Made by a program: the position numbers and the translations under genes. This document shows, one piece after another, positions 11,119 to 24,100 of a stretch of 64,000 nt of DNA. The notes below the pieces were generated by a model that had not been told where the DNA came from, made no database searches, and saw nothing but the letters and a program-made list of their open reading frames with translations. The DNA is from Dasyornis broadbenti (lineage: Eukaryota; Chordata; Aves; Passeriformes; Dasyornithidae). The stretch covers positions 5,125,266-5,189,265 of the forward strand of contig VZRN01006818.1 of NCBI GenBank assembly GCA_013397935.1, in the 5' to 3' direction. The first letter of the stretch is position 1. Each line of letters begins with the position of its first letter.

Positions 11119-14100
11119 TTTTTTTTTTCCTGTGGTTCAACGGACACTAATTGCCGCAACACACAGGGACAGCAGAGGTCTTGTTTTGCCTCCATGGCTG
11201 CACAGTGCCTTTCCGTAGGCTGGCCCCCACTGTTGTCCATATACATCCCCAGGGTGCCATGAATAACCCACAGCAGCGTGGCAGGGAGCTGTGCTCTTCT
11301 CAAACTGGCTCAGTAGGGCAGCTGGAAGGACTCTCCCTTCTAGGAATACCTCATTCCCTGTGTGGTTATTCAGCAATGGCATGAGGATATTTAAGCAAGA
11401 GGATAGAATAAATATCTTGCTAAAAATCATAGCACTGAAGCATCGGAATAACCACTAAAAATTAAAACAAATTGTTAACATTAGCATTTACACTAAAATC
11501 TCATCTACATGTGGTTTGCTTTTTTCCTTTCAGCTTTGCTCTGCTAGTATTTCAGTTTAAAGAGTGAAAGAAAGAGCAAAAGTCTGCCCCTGGACCTCTT
11601 AAGTAACCTCTTGCTTTATACCTAGCTTCATCAGCCACTCTCCCTCCTGACAACATCTCCCTCCCCCGTTTCATTGGTGACTAACCAAACAGTCACAACG
11701 AAACTGTTATTTGTGGTTATTATGTTTTGAAGGATACAGACCTGAAATGCCTGGCTCGAGGACAGCTACACGTGTTGTAGCACCGTGCAAGCTCATCTGC
11801 AAGCTCCTTGGGGGGGACACGTGACATTTGATCCTCTTACTTTCTTTATGTGGGAGTTTTCATTACTAAAGCCACTTGCCTTTTATGTTTGAGCACATGC
11901 CTATCCCCTAAGCCAAACAACCCTGCTGTATTTGCTCTCTAGAGGCAAAGAAATCTGTTTGCAAGGTGTTCTTATTCTTTGTGCCGTTTCCTCATTTAGT
12001 GGTTTAATAACCTTCTCTCCCTGCTGGTTGTGTTATTCATTCATGTTTTTTATCCGCAGTGGAATAGGACCCTGCAAAGCAAATCTGTAGAGCACAGAAG
12101 AAAGCAGGGATTAAGAAAAAAACTGAAAAATACTTTCTTTTCTTCACTACCTTTTAAATTAGTTATGCAAATTCATTTATTTATTTCGTTTGTTTATTTC
12201 CGAGTAGACAAATGTAGAAGGGAAAAACCGTCTAATCTTTTATATTCTTTTGATATAATTTATGGGGGGGAAAAAGGATTCAGATAAGATTTTGTTTCAT
12301 CAGCCAGATAATAGATACTTCTATAATATTTTTGACAAATATAGAAGACCAAATTATTCTTTCCTTTGCTGGGCTCATATTTTCCATCTCCATGGTTTAG
12401 GTCATGCTAGCAAGAGCCATTTGTTGCATTATTCTTTTTCTTGCCTACATGACAATTTTAATTTGAAGATGGATATTTTCCCTTCCATTCAAATAAAAGT
12501 TTATAATCAATCTTTTGTTTTGCCAAAGCATGTGTAACTAAATCTAATTTGTATTATTTCTGCTATCTGTAACTGTATATGTAGTTCTTAATGGTTTTCC
12601 TCAGCTCTGTTTTTCAGAGGCTTGACCATATTGGTACAAAATAACAGTATCCTAAAAATTGTGATTATTTATAATGAAGGAAAGCATCAGATTGACTCAA
12701 TGAAATTTTTATTTAGCGCTTCTAATTTTTTTTTTGTTTCAACATTTCATTCTTTTAATATAAGCTGATGAGACCTATGAAATTAAAGCCATTTGAATTA
12801 AAAGCAATCTCATTGAGTAGAAGTATACATAAAAATAATCCCTTTTTAAACCTAGACATCTTTGTACAGAAGTGGCAAGTATATTGGACTGTTTTTTGAA
12901 TTATTTTGTGCATGCATGCATACACAGGAAGGCACTGAATATTACTGTGGCTCTGCTGCCAGACAAAGCACCCCATAAGGTGCCAAATGGCTTCACCACG
13001 TTTGAGGTCAGCAGAAACTGAACCTATATCTAGCACTGAATTGCATTTACACATGATTTTTATAGACACTAGGTTTCCTTGAGTGTTTGACAGTTTATAA
13101 CTCTCTGGCAAAATTACCTAGTTAACTCTTGTGTATGGAAACACTCTAAAACCTGGACATTTTTGTCATTCTCTTCAGCACTAATGCCTTCAGGTTCATT
13201 TCCCAACTTCTCCAAAGTTGTGGAGGATAGCAAAGGTGCAGGCACTGCACACAGCTGCACCCTGGTGGGGACATTCAGCTGGACCAGGAAGCTGGCAGGG
13301 GGATTTTGACAAAAAGCACCATCAAGATCTTCCTGTCATATCCACCAGCTCTGTGGCGAGGTGTGACAGTCTGCTGCTCACTCTACCCTTGCTGTCCTGC
13401 CTCCTGTGAGAAAGGGAGACTGTTGCCAGGGCAAGATCCCAGTTTTGCCAGCAGGAGCTAATTCTCCAGCTCTTTGTGCTGGAAAGCCTTTATGTACTCT
13501 GGCTGAGAGCTGGGGCAAAAATCCTTCTGGGAGGTGTGGGGTTGCATTTATTGAGCAGTTCAAGCATTTTGATAAAATACCCCCAAACTTTATAAAGAAG
13601 AGTCCAGGGAGGCCTTAACTGATGTCATCAGGCTGAGCATGGCTACGTAGGTCCCTCATTCCAGAGATCTGTCTGCAGTGACACCTGCTGTGCTACAAAC
13701 CACTGTCCTCACTACCTGTCCCCAGCTGTCTCAGGGCCCTTTTTATCGTGTTACAGGTGACAGCACCTGACAAAATAAAGCCCAGGATGAAGCCTTTTAA
13801 AAGCATTGCAGAACTTTGAGTTTTACCATCTCCAAACCCAGAGTTACAGCCACAAATTATTAGTAGCGATCTTTTAAGATGGCTGTACAGCCTGTTGTTG
13901 GTTTGTTGGATTTGTTTATCACCATCGAAATGACATTTAAAAAGCTGACATATGGGCTTGAAGGAAACAACTGAGGCACATTTTCTTTGTCAATGAGCAG
14001 CAAGTCTCTGTGGTAATCTGAACTGACTACCACGCAGGAAAGTGATTTTTATTAAGTCATTCTGATAAAAAATATTAACCCATAGGTCAGTTTCTGAGGT

Positions 14101-16025
14101 TGGACATGATAAATCAAGATCTCTATTTTGTTTCCAGGCATCAACAGCACCACTTCAATGCCAGACTACCAGCTTAAGACTCTATAGTGTTCAAGTTTTG
14201 TGCAGGGCATCATGATTTAAGTATCCATGATGTTTGAAAATTATATCAGATTTTTTCCCAAATTGCTATCACCTATTGGGACTGTGATGCTCAAAACTCA
14301 TCTCAAAAGCAACCTCATTAAATTATCTCATTTAACAGGAACAAATCTGGTCTGATACTTGTTAGTTTTACACTTTTATCTTGTCAAACTGTGTTTATTA
14401 TCCCTTCTCATAGTTATGAAGGCGGTTGCTGTTGCTGACACTTCCCTTAGCTGGTAATAGCAGCAGCGTGGGACAGAGGAGAACCATAAAGGATAGGCTG
14501 GGAATGTGCTGTTTCCTTCCCACTTCATTGGGTACTTAAGTTTCTCTAGATTTTGGTATCATATTTATTCCGCAAAGTGCACATGCACATTCATATTCCT
14601 AAATGTTATTGACTTTATAAGATTTTAACATGCTCTTAAGTGCTTTGTTCAAATTAAAAAAAAAAATCTCCCTTTCTAATTAGTTACTTGTATTTACTCC
14701 TTCTGTCCAAATATGTGCACATGCACACACAGAGATGGAGTTACTTTTAAGAAACACCAATGTCAAATTGCCCCATTTTCCCAAGCACGTGGAAAAAGAG
14801 ACTGGCAGGGAGGAGAGCAGAAAGGGACTGAAGGCTTGAAATCTAGAAGAAAACAGTATATCCCCAGTAGAAAAGTGGTCATTGGAAGAGTAAGACAAGG
14901 AGTATTTTCCTGTAGGAGGACAATAATGAGGAGAGACTACATCGGCTTCAGGAGACAAAAGAAAAGGGAAATGCTCATGGATTTGTCAGTACGTGCTGTA
15001 CCACAGCGTATTTGCCTGCCCACACACAAATGAGGTCACTAGCACATCCTGATAGCAATGTTATTCTCTTAGGAAATGTTCAGGTTTAAGGAAACTGTAG
15101 TCTGAGCTCCCCTGAATTCTGCTAGTGCTGATTCAAACAAATTCCATCATAAATCCTGCTCATTTTTTAAATTTATTTTTAATGAACATTCCATTAAAAA
15201 AAAACTAAGACAGTCCTAGAATATTTCTTAAAGGAAAATAAAGTTCAGGACATCCAGCAGAAGACATCTAAAGGAAGTGATGATAAAAATTCAGTCCTGC
15301 TTCTACCAAGAAGGACCTGATGAGGTGAGGAAATAAAACCAGGCAAAGTGAAGAGAGGGATTAAATAAGGTGGATAGAGATTAAGTTAATTCAATACAAT
15401 GCCAAGACAACCTTTCTATAAGGCTCCCTGGTGAAAACAGTGTTAGGTAGTTTGGAAGTACAACCTTCAAGGAATAACAAAGGAAAAAAATACACATTCT
15501 CCTTTAGGAATAATTTTACCATGAGGGATAAACCATTTTGCTGGCATAGGAAAGTGGAATCTATACTTAATTTTATCAGCCAGAGGAAACTTAGAATTTA
15601 CCTGTCAAAAATTTACCTGGTTAAAAGAATAAAAATTACTGAAAAGATTCAAAGCACAATTCAGATTGTTATTTTAACTTTTAATGATAGGGCAAGATTT
15701 TGAAGCTGTTTCAATAAGTATCTCCAGAGAGGATTGGTTATCCACCTTCTCCAAGTGCAATATTTTTTGCCATATTTTTCAGAGGTCAAAGCACAAAATG
15801 TGTCTGACCATGATGATAAGATTCAGCTGATGGAAATATGTAGCCAGCAGCGATATGTAGCCTTCAACCTTCAGCTGGCTGTAGCACATTGAACAGGATC
15901 AGCTGGCCAAACTTGCTGTCAGTAAAAACTGAGATATGTTTTTATGCAGCCTGTCGTGTGACTCTAGACACAAGCTGCAGATGTGAAGCTGTAAGCCTTT
16001 TCATGTCCATGCAAAGATATTCCCT
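11119..16025. other. Intergenic DNA with a GC-richer block at 13.2-13.8 kb
   Basis: No recognised gene is seen. The block at about 13218-13800 is clearly GC-richer than its surroundings. It has TATAAAG at about 13590 and AATAAAG at about 13775 on the + strand, an arrangement that could suit an old LTR, but I could not match it to a family. The remainder is AT-rich and featureless to me. Confidence 0.4.
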
Positions 16026-16330
16026 CTTCAGGTGAACAGGCCCCAGTCCCTCATGCTCCATCCCTGCCCAGCCCGGTGTCCCTGCCCTGGCCTTGCTCCA
16101 GTTTATCCCTGCCTTTCCTGCACTGTGGAGCCCCAAACTGACCACAGTGCTCGAGATGTGATCCAACGGCTGCTGCATGCAGGGAATGATCGCTTTCCTT
16201 GATCTGCCGGCTGTGCTCCTGCCCATGGAGCCCAGGGCACTGCTGGCCTTCACTGCTGCCGAGGCTCGCTGCTGGCCTGGGCTCAGCTGCTGCCCAGTTA
16301 TAATACAGTCAAAGATCACACAGGCTGCTC
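16026..16330 (-). mobile_element. CR1 LINE fragment, antisense, with ORF2 frame still open
   Basis: On the minus strand this is an internal CR1 fragment covering the end of ORF2. Reading the minus strand from about 16310 down to 16026, one frame gives GQQRASAAVKASSALGSMGR, then STAGRSRKAII, then GLGPVHLKREYL. These correspond in order to the 'MSQQCA', 'AKKAN-x-ILG', 'RS-x-A-x-RS-x-(E/K)-x-I' and 'LGLFSLEKRRL' blocks of avian CR1. The plus strand shows the usual antisense words such as 'GAACAGGCCC' and 'ACAGTGCTCGAGATGTG'. It lacks the CR1 3' tail. The frame runs without a stop from 16433 to 15942, well past the element on both sides. Sequence decay is heavy, so this is an older copy than the one at 6.4 kb. 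Confidence 0.88.
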
Positions 16331-17740
16331 CATCCCAGTGCTGAACGCAGAGCCAAGGAGATAACACGTGCTGTTTCTTTCCTTCCTCAGTTACTGGATG
16401 TGTACTCCTACTTGGAGGTAGTGACTTGAGCAAATATTAATCTTCTAGATAATACTTGAGGAACTGGCACTGCGATGTGTGGGTGAAAGACTGACTATTA
16501 TGAAGATGCTGATCTGTTTCATAAGATTAAATGTTAAGGATTAAATAAAATGTAATAACTTGAGAATGTATCACTTGAAACCTATTTCAGTGATTTTTTT
16601 AGACCTTTTTTTCAGTTTGAAGATCTCTAAATATTCTTTGTTTTCCTAGGAGTGCAGAAAACTGAGTAGCAAATTTGAAACCACCGACTGTGGGTTTCAT
16701 TTTCTTAATTACCACTCACAGAGCCCAAGAGTTCAGGGAGCACTGTTTGAAAACCAGTGGTAGATAGCTCAGCAAGCAAATACTCACCTCAGGCCAGTAA
16801 GTCAGGAAGTAGCTGGAGATAAAGGCAGAGGTGACAGATTATGTGGGTTCATGGGGTTTTCTTTTCGTGTTTTTCTTGACCATTGAATTAAAAATGGAGC
16901 TGCTTAACTTAGATCTCTTATTAATAATACTTGACAGCATTCTGCAGAGTATAAAATATGCTTCAGAGCTGGATCCAAATACCAAATGAATATAGAGATG
17001 GAAATGAGATGTGCAGATGCATCTGTGTTCATAATCCATTCACAGAGTTAATGCAGAAAGAAGGCTGCAGCTCTCTATTGCCCCCTTGCCTGTCTGAAAT
17101 CTGTTCCCAGACGGCTTCTCCTGTAGTGGGAGATAAGCACATCCAGAAAGATAAAACCTGAAGAAAATGGTTTCCCTAAAGAAGAGAGAAAACTCCCCCA
17201 ATCCTGCTCTCAGAGAAGTGATGAAACATTGGATGCAGCGCTGTCATCTCAAAACCATGAAAAAATATTTGAATGAGATCAATGAAAATATTATACCTTG
17301 CCATTCTTTTCAATTATTATGTCTCTACAGTGGTTTTTTTTCCTTGGTTGCTCTAAGCCAAAGTAGAATATTTTTGGTTAACCACTGCAGAAAAGGAACA
17401 TTTCAACTCTAAACTTCTTGTTATTGTAGGCTCCAAATCTTTGGCACACATATGAGTTTGAAATCCTTTCCCTGCTTTTTGAAATGCTTTCCCTGTGTAC
17501 ATGCCAGAGACATCTCTTTTAAAATGTACATAAGATAATAAACTAATAATTTATAGCCTGTGAATAACAGATATTTCATCAGGAAATACAATTTTATGTG
17601 TGACTACATAACACAAACACATTTACTTATCCACATGTTGAAAAGCACAGACTCAGAAAAATGATGCAATCGAAACAACATTTTATTAACCATGAAATAC
17701 AAAGTAAGCTTAAAATGTCTTTCTCTCCTGAGGCTGAGTA
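16331..17740. other. Intergenic AT-rich DNA
   Basis: Nothing recognised on either strand. Open frames at 16839-17412 are short and have no family features. Confidence 0.5.
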
Positions 17741-17748
17741 ATCAGATC

Positions 17749-17765
17749 TTTTTTTTTTTTTTTTT
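17749..17765 (+). repeat. Poly(T) run of 17
   Basis: This is an uninterrupted T17 followed by CCTTTCTAG. It can be read as a polypyrimidine tract of a 3' splice site or simply as a homopolymer. Confidence 0.95.
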
Positions 17766-17774
17766 CCTTTCTAG

Positions 17775-18170
17775 CTTATTCCCTCCGGCACTCACTTTTC
17801 TGCTTCTCCAGCATCCCTTGGAGAAGAGTCCTTTCATTGCTCTCAGTCAGATGATTCAAGCTTGAATGCAAGAACCCCAAGTTCTTCTGACTTAAACAGT
17901 CTCTTTGAAGAGGGACATACAGAATGGGACAGATGGTTCTCCAAGCTTCCCTCAAACAAGAAACATCATAACTTTACCCCCCACTCCAGGAAAAAAAATA
18001 ACAAACAATGCAAAAAGTATTTGCAGCACTTTTCACAATTACTGGTTCTTACCACTCAAATTTTCCATTTCAACCAAATGGTTCCTCCAGTCTCTACCAC
18101 TGTAAAGCCAAAAAGATATAGGCTCATACCTGAGGTGGTTCTTCAAAACTCATGTTGTGTTGCCACCTAA
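17775..18170 (+). other. Candidate terminal exon: open frame behind a strong acceptor-like site, unidentified
   Basis: A T17-CCTTTC-TAG tract, with a plausible branch-point word CTGAG about 40 bases upstream, is followed directly by an open frame of about 131 codons ending in TAA at 18168. The first 75 residues are rich in Ser, Asp, Glu and charged residues (SASPASLGEESF, SQSDDSS, SSSDLNSLFEEG, EWDRWFSKL). They look more like a disordered protein segment than random DNA. The second half is basic and then hydrophobic and looks random. No polyadenylation signal follows within about 300 bases. I do not recognise the protein, and chance open frames of this length occur elsewhere in the window. 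Confidence 0.2.
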
Positions 18171-21100
18171 CTGAAGCAAATCCTAGGGTTTAATAGATAG
18201 CAGGGTGGGAGTTAGATCTGGAGCTTCTCTGCTTCTGACTTAGCCACTACAGGCTCCTTTTACAGAAAAAAGAGAGAATCAGACCCTTTAGGGAAGTTTT
18301 CAACCCATCCTAGGTCTGATATCTAAAATGGGCCAGAGGAAGATGTTTTAAGCGTGCCCCTGCATTTCCTGAGCATGCAGTGAGCCATAGGCAGCAAGGA
18401 CAGGTATATCACAACTCTTACCAAGCTTTAGTTGTAGTATATTGGCCAGCTGAGCAGGTGGCTTGCTGCTGCTTTTCCAAGGCTTTTCAAGTTTGTAGGA
18501 AAACAGATTGTACTCTGTTGGGATAAGGACAAAATAAGATGGCAAAAACTGTAGCAAGATTAACTAAATCAAAAGTGAAACACTTTCATCTGTGCTGGTC
18601 ACCTGGGTCTCCCTCTATTGTCACTTTACAGCTGAACAGGAAACCTGGGCCATACATCTACACTAAAAGAGATAAGATTAATCACACCCTAAGCCCACCA
18701 CTTTGTCTCAATGGCTATAAAAAGTGAAATGAATTCCCCTTCCTTGGGGCAGATAGGAAACACTGCACTAGTAACTGTAAGGGGTTTTCACATCAAGAAT
18801 CAGAACTGCCCTCTAAGAGTGTTGTGGGACACAGATTTCAAAGGAGTTATTTGGTGTGAAATATGTTCACTTGAACATCCTGATAATACTGACCCCAGAA
18901 ACTGAACTTAAAGAATTCTAGATGTATAAGTTATTAAAAGGCATAAGCTGGCTTATATCTGAACTTCAGAATATTCTCCACAGAAAATCTTCAAAGTCAG
19001 GCAGTGAAAATTATGCAAGATTTGGAATGACTTACAAGGAAAGATTATGAGACTCTAATTGCTTAATGGAAGGGCTTATACCTAAAGAGGACAATTCGGC
19101 ATGAAACTAGTGTAGAGTTGGCACACAGAAAAAAATAAACAGTTACTGGGTGCTGGAAAACTGTTGGGAAAGAAACAAGTGAATGTGCACATTGCAATTG
19201 GTATCCACTTCCTATGACATCAGGATTATTCCCCTGCCATCTTGGTAAGCTATGCCAAAGGAACATCGCAGTAAACTCATCCCAAAGCAAGGCAAATTCC
19301 CTGCCAGTTGAAGGACCATCCCAAATCCCCACTTCTCTAATGAAGAGAAAATTTATCTCAATTTCTATATTAAATTTATAGATGGCTTTCAGGTACCCTA
19401 AACCTAAATGATGATAGCCTCGATTTGACTGGTTACGGCTGTCATGTCCATGACTTCATGTGCCATTTCTTTTCTAAATTATGGCCATATTGAGCATTAA
19501 AGACCCATTTATTTTGCCTCCATTTTGATAACATAACCATTTGCATTTCCACAAATATTTTTCCCATCAGTCTTCCAAATGCCCAGCAACTGGAAACTAA
19601 GCTACAGTGTACAGTTATTGTAAACCCATAGCTGCATTTCCATCCCTATTCATCGATACCACGCTGCTGCCCCATATCATCTCTCTTCCTTTCTTTTCTT
19701 ATTTGCTCAATATCCTTGAAGTATCTAACTCAGCTTTTTTGCCATGCTTCATTTTCCCTTTATGTTTCCTGGCCGCTCAGAAAAACCTTTCCTTGTGTTA
19801 TAGTATTGCACAGAGTAACACCTAGCCATACAATCCAGACCATTTTACACCACTAAACGTCCTCCTTAAAGGTTAAATATTCTAACAGAGATGGTCTTTT
19901 AACACAACCATGGTTTCTGAAATCATTCAGGAAGGCTTTCCTTTCACTGAAATGCAGAGCAAAAATTATATGAAATCTTAAAAATTATCTCAATATTGAT
20001 TACTGTTTGCTCACCCACAAACCTGGTAAAAAGAAAAAAAAAATGAACTAAATATGCTAGTTTTTGATAGATAGAGTGAAACACATGAAAATAAAATTAA
20101 GAAGGCAAACACAGGCTGTATTTAAGGAAAGGCACGTTGTGGAAAAGGAATAATGTCCAACATGGTCCTGCCTGGTGAAGCAGTCAGAGCATTATGGGAG
20201 AGACTCACCTCTATGTCAAGACAGATCAGAGACTTGATAATTTCTTCATGACTTTCGTTTCAGGAGGGGCAAAAAATTTTCCCCAAGGAAATAACGGAGT
20301 AATTATTTCAGCTTTCTGAGTTTCTTTCAATAATGCGACAGTAATTTTCATCCAATCATGTAATAAAGTTTTATCTTTCTTTGCTCATTTTGTTTAACTT
20401 AATTTTAAATTTTGACAATATAAATTTTAATATAAGAATTACATCACAACACACATACACATATATAGGATAATTGTTGCAACCTTCCGCATCACTGAAT
20501 CTAGTTTATCTGACTGAAATGAAATTGTGCATACCTATTTCTGTATGAATTATTCTAAAGTTTTCTTTTCTCATACATTTTTATTGTTATCTTTGTTCCA
20601 GTTTAGAATGAAAACAAGTTCAGAAATGTCAGAATTTCCCCTCTGAGACAAAGACTAGTTTTCAACCACTTGCTAGCAGTCTAGGATCTACTAGCAGTCT
20701 CTCAAGGCAAGAAAAAATATCAGAAACACTATTTAAATACATAGATGGTATTTAACCAAGAAATGGATAAATTCAGGTTGTAATCAACACAGTGCTTCCA
20801 CAAAATCCTTTCATACTCAATAGTATTTGCACAATTAATTAATGCTGTTTTAAAGGAAAAAAAAAAAAAGACATTAGAACATAAATTAAACACTTAGGAT
20901 TCAATTTTGCTCCAAGATAATTAACTCATTCCTGCTCCTTTCAACAGGAATTGCTTGTGAGTAACTGAGGAAAGAGTGCTGCTATTAAGAAGAACCATAA
21001 ACAAGCAAAGCAAAAAAATAAAAAGCAGATTGTAAATGGTTACTTGTGTTAATTTTGCTAATGGTTTGCAAACAGCCTAGGCATTATTTGACATGATAAA

Positions 21101-24100
21101 TGCTGTGCTGCTCTATGTGTGCAGATAACTCAGAGCCATCAATGTTGCTTGATCATTCTGTTAGGATTAGTGGTGGGGAAGCCTCAGCAAAATACTGAGC
21201 TTCAGTTCAAGTGCTTATTCAAAGTAGTTTTCATCTTCTCTTAGACTATCTCTGTGTGTGTACAGAAGTCAGGCTTCAAATCACAGAGGTCCTCCTTTCT
21301 GAGAAGTAGTAAAGCAGATCAGAAATATCCTAAAGAATTCATCCTTTTCATTTCTTTATATTTTGACTTCACTAAAGTCTTATTTCCCTTGGCTTAGGGA
21401 AGAGAAGGGTACAATAGAAATAAAATTGAATGGGAGCGTGTTATTGCCCAACACAAAGGCTCATGCTCATCTGGATTAATATATTACCATTGGTAAACCA
21501 TTTAAAATATGAGACATGAGAAAAATGAGATTTGGAGGAAGAAAATTACAGGGGCTTAGGCACAGAGGAAAGTAAAAAATTGGGCTTTGTTTTTCTCCAA
21601 AAATGTAATACAAACACCTAATGAATGGCACAGGATAAATTTTTAAAGTTAGATCCTATGTGAATGTCTTCACATGGGACAGAGTGGTCTTTGGTGCTCA
21701 ATTCCTTGCATAAACCAGCTGAAGTGTCCTGGGGCTTCTGAGGGACACACAGGGCCAGCAGATATGATCAGTACCTAAAGTGGGCCAGGCCCTTCAGAGA
21801 AGCTCTGATACAGGACAACCTGGATTGAATATAGTTCTTTCTTGCTTTGTATCTGTATGGATTTGTCTTCTGGCCAGTATTAGGACCTAGTGCTCTTCCC
21901 ACAAAATCCTTTAGAGCCACAGTATTTTGAAAGCCACCCAAGTGCTCTTCAGGTGAACAAATATATTTTAGCTGCTGTCATCCTATGGTTCACCGTCTGC
22001 CCCTGAACATGACCATAAGCATACCCTATGTCCTCTATGTTATACAGGTATTATCTGGGCAAAACTCAATTAGCCACACCAAAAAGCTGTAAGCCAGACA
22101 TAATTTTCCTAATTAAACTAGTAGGTTGATACCTACTATCATTCTTCCTGTATGTATATGCTGCAATTTTATTACCTGTGTCATTCTTTAATGATTTCAA
22201 TAAATTAGAAAAGTCTGGAAGTTCTTTGAATGATGTATGTTTCAATAAGACAACATGAAATTAGGGAGTCATGATTAGATCATTTTCCCAGGTTCCTTGT
22301 TTGAATTTCTTGATTAAGGATTGTTACCTACAGGTTCAATAATGATCTGATATAATGACCACAATTAATATTGTATTAAGAATGTTGAATTTATGAACTA
22401 CAAAATTGGGCTCATTCCCAGTTAGTAGCTGTGGTGACAAACCATCATGACTAAGCATTTCTCAGGGTATTTCAACAGAACATTGAATAAATACGTCATT
22501 CTTCACATACCAACTTTGGCTATTTCAAATGATCATGTCCTTCAAAAGAAAAAGATCAGGAAAGCTCTAGTAAAATGTATGCAACATTTTAATAAGATGG
22601 TAGTAGGTCTGTTCTGCTACTGCTGCAATTTGACACTGATTTTCTCTAGCATAATATAGACCAAGTCCTCAGAAGTAACTTTGGTCTATTTTTTTCACAT
22701 GCTCTACATGGATATATCAAAAATGAAAATAATTTGACAGCTGTAAGCATTTGAACTTTTCTGAAAACTCTTCATCACCTGAAACGCTCGAAAACGACCA
22801 AATTAGATCTCCCTTATATTTGCTAATGTAATCTTAGGTCACAAAACTGAACTGAATGAATGGTTTCTCAAAAACCTTGAAATATAAAAATTCATCAGAG
22901 GTACTGAATATGTCACTTGTCAAAATCTCTATGGAATACAAAAGTGGAAATTATTTCTCCTTCTCTCATTCTCTTTCTCTGCAACTATAATCTGAATTGT
23001 GCCTCTTCCCGAACAATGCAATGCTGAATTAGAAACCTCAAGAAATGAGGGTAGTTGCAATTAAATATTATTAAGTAGCTTCATTAAATTAAACATCTAG
23101 ATCAGAACATGTGTGCTTGAAACATGAATCCTTTAGAACTCATACAGCTTGAAAAAACCTTTGACATGAGATTAGGACATACTGTTATGGGCTCTAAATT
23201 TAATCCACTTTTTTTTTCCTTTACATTTCAGAGAAGGTGAAAAATATATACTTTAAATAAGGTAAGTTCATCTCTGCATATTAAGCATAAACTTCATTTT
23301 AATGAAATTAGCTTCAGCTTCAACCTTCATTGTGGTCTGGTTTTAAATGAAAAATTATATATTAAATATCCTTTAAGAGTGGCTCCCACATAATCCTTTA
23401 ACCATGTATCGGTCATACATTAGATAAGCTCTGGAAGCACTGTTTTACAATAGCTCATTTTTGTGTGCCAGCAGAGCTTTACCACTGAAAGAGAGAGTAC
23501 GTCACAAGAATATCAAATTGAATTGTCTTCCTTCATATGTGAGGTACTGAAGCACACCACGCAGTCAGTGTACTTGAGCCACAATTTCCCATTTCTAAAT
23601 CTAGACAATAGCAATCAAATAAATACTGTGATGAAAGCACTGGAGTGCCTTCACAAGCTGGATTCATGATTGTTTGGGACAAAATGAAAACACAGCCCAG
23701 TCAAAAGAAGAGCCTCAGATGTTTCATCTCTGACAGCTGAAGTCTTGGCAGACAGGTTTTTGAGAAGAGGTGGCCTTGACCTTCTCTAAGTCTCCTGTCA
23801 AAATAACTGATTGGTTTTCATAAAGACTGTCTGTCACATTTAACCCAGCAGGATGCGGTAGAGTTCAAGGTAGGGAGCCAGTTGGAACAAATACGCAGTA
23901 CAGAAAAAGAGAGCATGAAATTGAGGGGTTTAGGGCAGCAATCTAACACTCAGCAATTCCCAGGAACCTCTTATCTCAGCAAGCTGTGAAGAATTTAGTT
24001 TCTCATTTGTTTCAGCCTTCCAAAGACATCTTGTTGGCAGAACGAGTTTTCAGATGAGTCTGCCAGGTCCACATCAGTACTGGATAGTTTTCAACTGTGA

